Of a DNA stretch of 23,556 nucleotides, positions 9,601-16,331 are shown one piece after another. Below the pieces are notes generated by a model, which made no database searches, was not told where the DNA came from, and worked only from the letters and a program-made list of their open reading frames with translations. The DNA lies in assembly GCA_035293845.1 (NCBI GenBank), contig DATGMB010000217.1:1-23556 (forward strand), in the 5' to 3' direction. Source of the stretch: DATGMB01 sp035293845 (lineage in GTDB: Bacteria; Acidobacteriota; Terriglobia; Bryobacterales; Bryobacteraceae). Both the position numbers and the translations under genes were made by a program. Every line of letters starts with the position of its first letter. Position 1 is the stretch's first letter.

Positions 9601-9816
9601 GCCCGGCGTCTCCGGCCGATCATGATGACGATGCTGGTGGCCACGCTCGGACTGCTGCCCGCGTCGGTTTCGCATGCGATCGGATCGGATTCGCAGCGGC
9701 CCTTCGCCATCGTCGTCGTGGGTGGATTGATCGTGGACCTGGTGATGAGCACGTTCCTCCTGCCCACCCTGTACGTCTGGTGGGCACGGCCCGGCGATCA
9801 CCTGCCTTCGCTGTAA
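6697..9816 (+). CDS. RND efflux inner-membrane pump, CzcA/CusA (HME) family
   Basis: This is the proton-driven pump of the complex. At 1039 residues it is full length, with the usual order of TM1, porter loop, TM2-6 (about 345-500), TM7, second porter loop and TM8-12. TM4 carries the family proton-relay pattern DFGMIVDGAVVMVEN, with D404, D410 and E417 matching the essential Asp/Asp/Glu of CzcA. The N-terminal motif (LPIEAYPDVSDNYVQIITQWPG) is typical of the heavy-metal subfamily. Where CusA has one of its copper-binding methionines, this protein reads DEGAIWARG, so Arg572 appears to stand there. Silver/copper specificity is therefore doubtful; another divalent metal or an organic substrate is possible. 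No sensor kinase or metal regulator is adjacent. Only a weak ribosome site precedes the ATG, so coupling to the adaptor gene is likely. Confidence 0.94.
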   Translation: MIRSLVDFALSRRLVVLAAIAFLAGWGAISFHNLPIEAYPDVSDNYVQIITQWPGRAAEEVEQQVTIPIETAVNGIPHLEHLRSTSMFGLSNLNLVFDDASDNSWNRQRVQERLGLADLPAGVQPEIGTDYSPVGEIYLYTLESTNPQYDLMELKSIEDWVLRKQFRSVPDVVDVSGFGGITKEYQVRIDPDKLVSYGLSLSQVEQQLANNNVNAGGNFVEMGLQQVHVRLVGLIRNVGDIRKIVLKAQNGTPVRVGDIATVAQGAKIRLGQIGKAIRRDDGRIIDDDDVVAGTVFLRKGANADTALRGVHKKVEELNRHILPPGVKVVPFLDRSDLIGHTTHTVLHNLTEGFVLVSITLFLFLGSLRCALIVALTIPFALLFASIGLDLRHIPANLLSIGALDFGMIVDGAVVMVENILRHLRLEESAGPSVRDRIRSAAHEVQRPVFYAIAIIITAYVPIFTLQHVEGRLFRPMAWTVAFALLGALTFSLLAAPALASLLFPNPVREWRNPVVDPIVRGYRRALAWTVRHHWMMAAVALASLGCSIYLASSGVIGSEFLPHLDEGAIWARGVAAPSTGPSEGTAHMNRARVIFASFPEVTQVVSQVGRPDDGTDTTDFYVTEYCVALKPKEEWRPVFHEEKEKLIAAMDRELEKIAGVSWSFSQPIADDIEEAVSGVKGELAVKIYGEDLNVLESEGERIVSVMRTVAGIKDLALLRVLGQPNLNLIVDRDAAARYQINISDVQDAIQTAVGGNAVSQVLQGEQRFDLVARYLPAYRSTREAIGKIRLLAPSGERVSLAQLCQIRTEDGASQLYREGNSRYVAVKFSVRGRDLGSTVREAMNKVEWMAPLPPRYRLEWAGEYENQKRSEERLMVIIPVTVFLIFLIIYSAFGSAKWAALHLVNVAVARVGGLLALYLTGTNFSISSGVGFLALFGASVQTGVIMVEYINQLRAAGMPIEQAAIEGAARRLRPIMMTMLVATLGLLPASVSHAIGSDSQRPFAIVVVGGLIVDLVMSTFLLPTLYVWWARPGDHLPSL

Positions 9817-9827
9817 ATCGGTTACCT

Positions 9828-9863
9828 GCCCGGCGGCGGGTGTCCGCAGACGGGCGCTGTTTT
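9828..9863 (+). terminator. Possible terminator of the RND operon
   Basis: Beginning 12 bases after the pump gene's stop, GCCCG (9828-9832) pairs with CGGGC (9851-9855) and GCGG (9833-9836) with CCGC (9844-9847), with a three-base AGA bulge. The stem is followed by GCTG and TTTT (9860-9863). The T-run is short and not immediately adjacent, so the call is tentative. Confidence 0.35.
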
Positions 9864-9946
9864 CCTGGAAGCGAACGCCGCTGTGCGCTACGGCGCCCAC
9901 GGGCGCTTCTGCCCGGCGCGGCACTCGAAATGCATCAGGCGCGGGC

Positions 9947-10390
9947 ATGGCCATCAAAGAACGCATCCAGGAACCGGTCGCTGCCCTCGCGCGGCCCGAA
10001 CATCTGGTCGAGCGCATCCGCACCGGATGGCGGCTGGTGGGGCTCGAATGGGAGCGCGAGGTTGCGGAGCCCTCGCCTCTCCGTTACGAAGAGTGGGTCG
10101 AGGAGATCCCCTACGGCCTGCGCATTTCGAACGACGGCGCGCGGTTGGTGCAGAACCCGCGGGAGACGGAGGTCATCGTCCACGCCCTGGACCTCATCGT
10201 GGAGGACTGGCCGCTATCGCGCGTCGCCGATCGGCTGAACCAGAGCGGCTATCGCACGCGCGAGGGCGGTATGTGGACGGCGGCGGCGCTCTTCGAGCTG
10301 CTGCCGCGCATGATCGAGGTCGGGCCGCGCCTCTTCACCACCGAGGAATGGATCACGCGGCGCCGGCATCTGCCGGACCCCGCATCGTAA
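9947..10390 (+). CDS. Stand-alone recombinase-domain protein without catalytic domain
   Basis: The 147-residue product matches the 'Recombinase' DNA-binding region of large serine recombinases at about 54-121: IPYGLRISNDGARLVQNPRETEVIVHALDLIVEDWPLSRVADRLNQ, then GYRTREGGMWT. In true recombinases this region follows a catalytic resolvase domain whose active Ser lies near residue 10. Here the first 50 residues instead read ERIQEPVAALARPEHLVERIRTGWRLVGLEWERE, with no such motif and no room for the domain. It is therefore not a recombinase by itself. It may be a DNA-binding regulator that borrowed the fold. The ribosome site is weak. It stands alone after the RND operon, its stop facing the stop of the permease gene 22 bases away. 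The domain is well supported; function is inferred. Confidence 0.72.
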   Translation: MAIKERIQEPVAALARPEHLVERIRTGWRLVGLEWEREVAEPSPLRYEEWVEEIPYGLRISNDGARLVQNPRETEVIVHALDLIVEDWPLSRVADRLNQSGYRTREGGMWTAAALFELLPRMIEVGPRLFTTEEWITRRRHLPDPAS

Positions 10391-10412
10391 CTGAGCCGGC
10401 GCGTTGCCCCCC

Positions 10413-12884
10413 TCACTCCGTTCGCAGCGCTTGTATCACATCGATGCGTGCCGCCCGCGCCGCCGGTATCGCCGAAGCCGTCACGGCCGCAATCAGCAGC
10501 ACCAGCGCCGAACCGGCTACCGGAAGCACGCCCGGGACCTTCAGATCGCCCAGGAAACTGCCCGCCAGTTGCGCCAGCCAGTAGCCGCCGGCAAAACCGA
10601 CCGCCAGTCCGCCGATGGCGATCGCCACTCCTTCCGCGATCACGCGCATCAGCAGGTTGCGAGGCTGCGATCCCACCGCCAGCCGGATCCCGAACTCCCG
10701 CGTGCGGCCGCTGACCGAAAAGGCGAGCACGCCGGCCACGCCCACCACTGCGATCAGCAGCGCGACAGCCGCGAACGCGCTGGAGACGATGACGTTGACC
10801 CGCTCCGGCGAGAGCACTTCGGCGCGAATCTCCTCCAGCGTCGCCGCATGCTCGACCGGCTGATCGGCGGAGAGCTTGTGCAGGACCGCCGTGATCGGCT
10901 TCACCAGCCCGTGAGGATCGGTACGCGTGTTCACCAGAAGGCGCCCTCCCGCGAAAAGCGGCTCCTGATCGGCTGGATAATAAATGGTCATCGTCGGCTG
11001 GGGCTGCAGGTTGGTGTTGTCGATATCGGGCACGATCCCGATAATGCGGGTGGGCTCCGGCTTGAACGGCGGAGGGGCGAACTGCAGCACCGGGTCCGTC
11101 AGGAGCAGGTAGTGGTTAAGCGCATGGCCGTCCGGGAAAATACGCCGCGCCAGCGTCTCACTCACGATCGCCACGGCCTCGGCGCCGCTCCGGTCGCCAT
11201 CGCGGAAATCCCGCCCGTCGAGGACGGGCAGGCCCAGAGTGGCGAAGTATCCGGGCGAGATGACCTCGAACCCTGCCCGTGGATGTTCCTCGCCAGGTGC
11301 GGGTTTATGCCCGTCGGCCGCAAACTCGAACGGGTAGAAGTCACTGCGGTCGCGCCAGGGCACCGCGCTGCCGACCGAGACGTTCACCACGCCGGGCAAT
11401 TCGCGGATCTGCCGCGCCGCCTCGCGGTAATAATCCACCGTCTGGGCGAACGTCTTGCCTTCGCGCACCACCGGCACGTTTACCGCCAGAACATGCTGCG
11501 TATCGAAACCGGTCCGGACGAGTTCCAGCGAGAGCAGCGTCTTGACTGTAGTTGCGGCAGCCGCCACCAACACAAACGAGGCCGCGATCTGCACCAGCGC
11601 GAAGACCCGCAGCCTGCGGTTCGTCGACCCGGTGACGCGCGCGCTTCCCGCGGCCAACCCCTGAGCGGCTCCCGCCGAGGGCAGGCGAGGAACGTAAGCC
11701 AGCAGCACCGCGGCCGCCACGGCCAGCCCGCCGGCCACCCAGAGCATGCTCGAATCGACCGTCAGGTCGAGCGCGCGAACGGAATATCGCGCGGCATACT
11801 GCGCTAACAGCCTCACCAGCGGCCGGGCGATCAGAATCCCGGCGGCTGCGCCCGCTCCGCACAACAGCAGGCTCTCCGCCAGGAGAGTGCGGCGCAGCGC
11901 GCCCATGCTGGCTCCCAGAGCCGCCCTGATGCCCAGTTCCCTTTCCCGTCGCATGGTGCGCGCCAGAATCAGGTTAGCGACGTTGGAGCAGGCAATGATG
12001 AAAACCAGAACCGAGGCCGCGAAGAGCACCAGAAGGATGGTGCGCGCACCCGACGTAAGCTCGTCGCGCAGCCGCGTAGCGCTGACATGAAAGTCCTCCT
12101 TCGCCGGATAGGCCTCGGGATGCTCCCGCTTCATACTGCGATACACCGTGTCCAGCTCGTTGCGCGCCGTCTGCAGGTCCGCGCCCGGAGCGAGCCGCCC
12201 GAACAACTCCGTCATGCGGTGAATCCTGCCCGTCACCATGGTGGCCGAAAGATGGTGGGCGCTCGTCACGATGTTAGCGATGATCTCGGTATCTTGCGGG
12301 CAAGGCACGCACGGCTCGAGGACGCCGACGACAGTAGCCGGCCGTGTGTCAATGAACGAGCTGAGCCGCACGACCTTGCCGAGTACCCCGGGATCGCTCT
12401 TCAGCGCCGTCGACCAGAACCGGTAGGTGAGCACGACCGCGCCTGCCGCATTGGGCCCGTCATCGTGCGGATCGAGCAGCCGCCCCAGCACCGGACGCAG
12501 GCCCATGACGTGAAAATAGGATCCCCCGACCACCCCCGCCTGAACCGACCGGGGCTCACCGAGTCCGGCCATGGTGAAGCCGATCGTCGAGAAATCCCCG
12601 ATCGCGCTCAGCGTCTTGACGCGCGCGCGCAGATCGTCAATCTCGGGAACGGAGAACCTGGCATTGTCGCCGTTCATCGTCTGCCGGATATAGATCAGCC
12701 GGCCTTCGTCGCGATTGACCAGCGGACGCAGGAGCACGCCCCGCACCAGGCTGAACATCGCCGCATTGCCGCCGATCCCCAGCGCCAGCGTAACGATCAC
12801 CGTCGCCACGAGGCCCTTGGCGTGCGCCAGCGATCGGGCTGCGGATTTCAGGTCGCGAACGAAGATAGCCGTCTTTTCGAGCAT
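10413..12884 (-). CDS. Orphan MacB-like ABC permease (acidobacterial duplicated permease type)
   Basis: This 823-residue inner-membrane protein has two tandem MacB-periplasmic-core/FtsX units. Unit one has its first membrane helix at about 24-47 (VATVIVTLALGIGGNAAMFSLV), a periplasmic core to about 275, and FtsX helices from 281 ending in the cytoplasmic motif RRERELGIRAALGAS. Unit two starts near 424 (RRLRVFALVQIAASFVLV) and ends with the matching REFGIRLAVGSQ and a last helix before AARAARIDVIQALRTE. Each unit resembles a whole MacB membrane half, so one chain may replace a dimer. No ATPase gene is adjacent. An ATG at 12914 would add 10 residues, but AGGAGG at 12891-12896 sits 6 bases before the ATG at 12884, which decides the start. 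Such proteins are thought to work as tripartite exporters or mechanotransmission permeases; substrate unknown. Confidence 0.9.
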   Translation of the reverse strand: MLEKTAIFVRDLKSAARSLAHAKGLVATVIVTLALGIGGNAAMFSLVRGVLLRPLVNRDEGRLIYIRQTMNGDNARFSVPEIDDLRARVKTLSAIGDFSTIGFTMAGLGEPRSVQAGVVGGSYFHVMGLRPVLGRLLDPHDDGPNAAGAVVLTYRFWSTALKSDPGVLGKVVRLSSFIDTRPATVVGVLEPCVPCPQDTEIIANIVTSAHHLSATMVTGRIHRMTELFGRLAPGADLQTARNELDTVYRSMKREHPEAYPAKEDFHVSATRLRDELTSGARTILLVLFAASVLVFIIACSNVANLILARTMRRERELGIRAALGASMGALRRTLLAESLLLCGAGAAAGILIARPLVRLLAQYAARYSVRALDLTVDSSMLWVAGGLAVAAAVLLAYVPRLPSAGAAQGLAAGSARVTGSTNRRLRVFALVQIAASFVLVAAAATTVKTLLSLELVRTGFDTQHVLAVNVPVVREGKTFAQTVDYYREAARQIRELPGVVNVSVGSAVPWRDRSDFYPFEFAADGHKPAPGEEHPRAGFEVISPGYFATLGLPVLDGRDFRDGDRSGAEAVAIVSETLARRIFPDGHALNHYLLLTDPVLQFAPPPFKPEPTRIIGIVPDIDNTNLQPQPTMTIYYPADQEPLFAGGRLLVNTRTDPHGLVKPITAVLHKLSADQPVEHAATLEEIRAEVLSPERVNVIVSSAFAAVALLIAVVGVAGVLAFSVSGRTREFGIRLAVGSQPRNLLMRVIAEGVAIAIGGLAVGFAGGYWLAQLAGSFLGDLKVPGVLPVAGSALVLLIAAVTASAIPAARAARIDVIQALRTE

Positions 12885-12890
12885 GCCGGT

Positions 12891-12896
12891 CCTCCT
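12891..12896 (-). promoter_or_regulatory. Strong ribosome binding site fixing the permease start
   Basis: On the minus strand a full AGGAGG stands 6 bases before the ATG at 12884 and overlaps the codons that a start at 12914 would use. It is the best Shine-Dalgarno sequence in the window. Confidence 0.8.
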
Positions 12897-12998
12897 GGGG
12901 CCAGACTGCGGCAACTCCCCTGCCCCGATAGAACGTTGTAAACAAAGCCCGCTCCCGGCTTGGCGCTGCGGCGGGTGTTCGTTTTTGGAATTCTCCGT

Positions 12999-14459
12999 TC
13001 AGAACTGGACGCCGGAACCGGCGGCCGGCAACGTCCAGATGTCCAGCACGCCGGAAGTCAGGTGCAGGTTGGCATTGCCCTCCGGGAGCGCGATTCTCCC
13101 ATCGATGACGATCGGGCTGTTCCAATGCCCGGCGCCGCAAGGCAGGTTCGCAATCTGCGTGCCCGTGCGTGGATCGTACACCAGCAGCCCGCCGTTGGGA
13201 TTGTAGACGTAAAGCAGCCGGCCGGCAACGACCGGGCTGGTTCCCGCCGTGGCATTGCTCCAGGCCAGCGTGAGCTGGCCATCGCCAAGCCTCCACGCGG
13301 CCGTGTTGCCGTTATTCGCGGTGAACATCCAGGTCCACCCGCGGTCGCGCCACACCGCCGAAGCCATGATGACCCCGTTGTACGTGGGCATCGCCACGGT
13401 CTGCAATTCATTGCCGCTGTGGGGAGCGCCGCCGCTGATATCCGTGATGCGCAGCAGACGGATCAGCGTGTCCTTGCCGCCCTGCGCGAGAGCGTTGGTC
13501 CCGAGCAGCACCGGCGATGCCGAGCCCAGGTCGAGGTTCTCGCCCTCCAGCGCGGAGTTATCCGCCGGGGTGTAGTTCGCCAGCACCTCCGTGGCGTCGG
13601 GATCGAGTTCGATCACGGAATCGCCCCAGTCCGTCCTGCCGTTATACGGGCCGTTCCCGGTCGCCACGAAGATGTTGCCGGTGGCGGGATCGATCACGGC
13701 GCCCGCCCGCCCCCAGATCGAGGAGAGCGATGACGGGCACGATGCCGGCTGAATCAGCCCGGCACGGTCGCTGCACAGCGAATTCCAGACATGCTGCAGA
13801 GCGCCGGTCCGCGCGTCGAGAACCGCCACGTGGCCCTGGAACGGCGGCGTATCGAGAAATCCGCCGGTGACCGCGATCACCCGCCCACGAAACACCCGCA
13901 GCGGCGACGGGATCTTTTCATGATCCGGCAGCAGCGTGATCGCGGTCCTCCATACGATGCTGCCATCCGCAATCGCCAGCTTCTGTACCGTCCCATCCGG
14001 CGCCGCGGCATAGATGTGCTGCCGGTCGGGATCCGCGGCGGGCGTGCTGTTGGTGATCTGTCCCGTCCCCGCCCATGAAGCGTAGCCGGAGGGCGTGTAT
14101 TCCCAAAGCACGGCGCCGCTCGACGCGTCGATCGCGATCGTCTTTCCGTAACTCGTCGTGACGAAGAACGCATCGTGCGGCGATCCGTTCACCGTGACGC
14201 CGTGCAGATAGATCGGCGAAGCATCGACCGTGCCGTCCAGTTGGACCTGGCGCCGCACGAGCGACGGCAGGTTGGCGGCCGTAATTCCGGTCGGCCCATC
14301 CAGGACTCCGGAACTCGCCACGTCCAATCCGAATTGAGGCCAATCCCTGGCCGCCGGAGTGTGCTCCGGCCGCTGTGCTGCGACGCGCAAGGCCAGAATT
14401 GCCGGCAGGAGGAGCGCCCAAGGCGCCAGCCGCCGTGCAGCAACCGCAATGCGGTGCAT
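12999..14459 (-). CDS. Secreted PQQ-type beta-propeller protein
   Basis: The 486-residue product has a Sec signal (ARRLAPWALLLPAILALRVAA, cut near residue 29) and then repeated propeller blades. Examples are YGKTIAIDASSGAVLWEY (about 104-121), IYAAAPDGTVQKLAIADGSIVW (149-170), GHVAVLDARTGALQHVW, and GGLLVYDPRTGTQIANLPC near the C-terminus. The 'A-DxxTGxxxW' blade ends match PQQ-dependent dehydrogenases and BamB-like proteins. I cannot identify the catalytic Asp or the calcium and PQQ ligands of a quinoprotein dehydrogenase, so a binding or scaffold role is as likely as an enzyme. It lies 66 bases downstream of the CRTAC1 gene on the same strand and could be the fourth gene of that operon. The ATG is the first in frame; a GAGG lies too close to it to be a good ribosome site. 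Confidence 0.82.
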   Translation of the reverse strand: MHRIAVAARRLAPWALLLPAILALRVAAQRPEHTPAARDWPQFGLDVASSGVLDGPTGITAANLPSLVRRQVQLDGTVDASPIYLHGVTVNGSPHDAFFVTTSYGKTIAIDASSGAVLWEYTPSGYASWAGTGQITNSTPAADPDRQHIYAAAPDGTVQKLAIADGSIVWRTAITLLPDHEKIPSPLRVFRGRVIAVTGGFLDTPPFQGHVAVLDARTGALQHVWNSLCSDRAGLIQPASCPSSLSSIWGRAGAVIDPATGNIFVATGNGPYNGRTDWGDSVIELDPDATEVLANYTPADNSALEGENLDLGSASPVLLGTNALAQGGKDTLIRLLRITDISGGAPHSGNELQTVAMPTYNGVIMASAVWRDRGWTWMFTANNGNTAAWRLGDGQLTLAWSNATAGTSPVVAGRLLYVYNPNGGLLVYDPRTGTQIANLPCGAGHWNSPIVIDGRIALPEGNANLHLTSGVLDIWTLPAAGSGVQF

Positions 14460-14525
14460 GCCTCAATAGTACGCCGGTAAGGGTTCGGCCAGCGAAACGG
14501 CAATGTGAGAAACGTCGATAATCTC

Positions 14526-16331
14526 TCAGGCCTTCTGTGAGGTTCCTTCAATCACTGTCACGATCCGGTTGGCCTGCGTACGTACACGGTCCACGGCGCC
14601 GCTCGGCCACTGCACGACGAGTTCGGCCGACTCCGCCGCGCCCAGGCCGAAGTGCAGCCGCAGATCGCTTTGCGAAATGTAACTGCCCCCGCTGCGCACC
14701 TCGTCCATCTGCCGCCGCCCGTCTTCGGTATTGCAATAGACGCGCGCGCCGATTCCCGAGCGGTTCGATTTCACCCCGGTCAGCTTGACCTTGATCCAGT
14801 TGTGCCGCGTCGTACGGTCGCAGCGCAGCAGTTGCGGCACATCGTTCACACAGTTCACCAGGACATCCACGTCGCCGTCGTTGTCGAAATCGCCGAAGGC
14901 GCAGCCGCGGCCCGGCGCGGCTTCCAGCGCTCCCGGTCCCGCCTCGATCGAAACATCCGCGAACTTGCGATTGCCGAGATTGCGATACACGACCTTCCGC
15001 TCCCGGTATCCGGATTCGGTCTGCGTCTCGCTCACTTCCGGATACACGTGCCCGTTGCAGATGAAGATGTCCGCCCAACCGTCGTTATCGAAATCCGCGA
15101 AGCCGACGCCCCATCCCAGGAACCGCGTATTGCGGCCGAGACCCGCCTGGAACGTTTCGTCGTTGAAGGTCATCTTGCCGAGATTGCGGTACAGGCTCGA
15201 GGTGTCGCCCGCGAAATTGGTCTTCACGATATCGAGCCAGCCGTCGCCGTCATAGTCGATCGCGGAAACGCCCATGCCGGCCTGCGGCTTGCCGTCCGGG
15301 CTGAAGGCGACACCGGCTTCGATCGCCACATCCGTGAACGTGCCGTCCTGATTGTTCTTGTACAGCGCCGAAGAGGTCGAATCGTTGGCCACGTAAATGT
15401 CGGGCCAGCCGTCGTTATCGAAATCCCCCACCAGCACGCCGAGGCCGTACGTCCCCTGCGTCTTGAGAATGCCCGCGCGCTCGGAAACGTCGGTGAACAC
15501 GCCGGAGCCGTCGTTGTGAAAGAGGATGTTCCGGCCACCCTCCAGCCCCGGCGGGCCGCACGCCACCATCAGGCCCTTATAAAGACACGGGCCCGACTCC
15601 GGCAGCGGCGCGGTTTTGGGATCGAAGTCGATGTAGTTCGCCACGAACAGGTCCAGGTGGCCGTCGCGGTCGTAATCCACGAAGGCACAGCCCGTGTTCC
15701 ATCGCCGCCGTCCGTCGCCGCGATTGGTCGTCACGCCGGCCTTCTGCGCTACATTCGTGAACTTGCCGTTGCCGTGGTTGTGCCACAGCACGCAGTCGCC
15801 CCAGTAGGTGACGAAGAGGTCCTCCCACCCGTCGTTGTTGTAGTCGCCGGCGCAGACGCCCTGCCCCCAGCCGGTATGCGCCACGCCGGCCTCGATGGTC
15901 ACATCGGTGAAGGTGCCGTCGCGATTGTTCTTATACAGCCGGCTCACCGGAGCCTGACCCGCCGGCCATTGCGCTTCGAAGCGCGTCCCATTCACCAGGA
16001 AGATATCGAGCCAGCCGTCGTTATCGTAGTCGAAGAATGCGCAGCCGCAGCCCGTGGTTTCGAGCAGATACTTGTTCTTGTGCTCGCCGCCGAAGATAGT
16101 TTTGGCGCGCAAGCCGGCCTCTTTCGCTACATTGACGAATTGCACGCCGAAGCCCTGCCCGGCCAGGAGCTGATCGGCGGAAAACACCGGCAGCGTGGCG
16201 CACAGCGAGCGGATAAAGCCGCGCCGCGAAGGTCCTCTCCCTCCACTCCGGGCAATCTCTCGGCGCCTCCGCGTCAAAGGGAGCGTCGCAAGCTGTTCCA
16301 TGCGGTTCCGCGGCTGGCTCGACCGGTCCAT
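14526..16331 (-). CDS. CRTAC1-type FG-GAP/VCBS seven-repeat propeller protein with ASPIC/UnbV C-terminus, Tat signal
   Basis: The 601-residue product carries a twin-arginine signal, SRRGFIRS at 35-42 followed by a hydrophobic stretch, so it is probably exported folded. Seven FG-GAP/VCBS repeats follow, each with a calcium-loop motif of the DxDxDG kind beginning at residues 101 (DYDNDG), 163 (DYNNDG), 219 (DYDRDG), 303, 359, 413 and 481 (each near DFDNDG). Seven repeats would close a seven-bladed propeller. The last 90 residues match the ASPIC/UnbV domain (SGIGARVY, DEVRSGGSYISQSDLRLHFGLG, LVVQWPSG). The family is common in acidobacteria and planctomycetes, but its job is not established. The ATG abuts the stop of the TPR gene (TGAATG), so translation is coupled. 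No catalytic motif is evident; ligand binding or adhesion is the usual guess. Confidence 0.92.
   Translation of the reverse strand: MDRSSQPRNRMEQLATLPLTRRRREIARSGGRGPSRRGFIRSLCATLPVFSADQLLAGQGFGVQFVNVAKEAGLRAKTIFGGEHKNKYLLETTGCGCAFFDYDNDGWLDIFLVNGTRFEAQWPAGQAPVSRLYKNNRDGTFTDVTIEAGVAHTGWGQGVCAGDYNNDGWEDLFVTYWGDCVLWHNHGNGKFTNVAQKAGVTTNRGDGRRRWNTGCAFVDYDRDGHLDLFVANYIDFDPKTAPLPESGPCLYKGLMVACGPPGLEGGRNILFHNDGSGVFTDVSERAGILKTQGTYGLGVLVGDFDNDGWPDIYVANDSTSSALYKNNQDGTFTDVAIEAGVAFSPDGKPQAGMGVSAIDYDGDGWLDIVKTNFAGDTSSLYRNLGKMTFNDETFQAGLGRNTRFLGWGVGFADFDNDGWADIFICNGHVYPEVSETQTESGYRERKVVYRNLGNRKFADVSIEAGPGALEAAPGRGCAFGDFDNDGDVDVLVNCVNDVPQLLRCDRTTRHNWIKVKLTGVKSNRSGIGARVYCNTEDGRRQMDEVRSGGSYISQSDLRLHFGLGAAESAELVVQWPSGAVDRVRTQANRIVTVIEGTSQKA

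Noticed and set aside
7819..10023. 734-codon open frame on the minus strand
   Set aside because: Antisense to the RND pump gene; composition of a shadow frame.
9947..10390. Mobile element or integrase marked by the recombinase-like domain
   Set aside because: No catalytic domain, no terminal inverted repeats, direct repeats or attachment-like sites, and neighbours are ordinary chromosomal genes.
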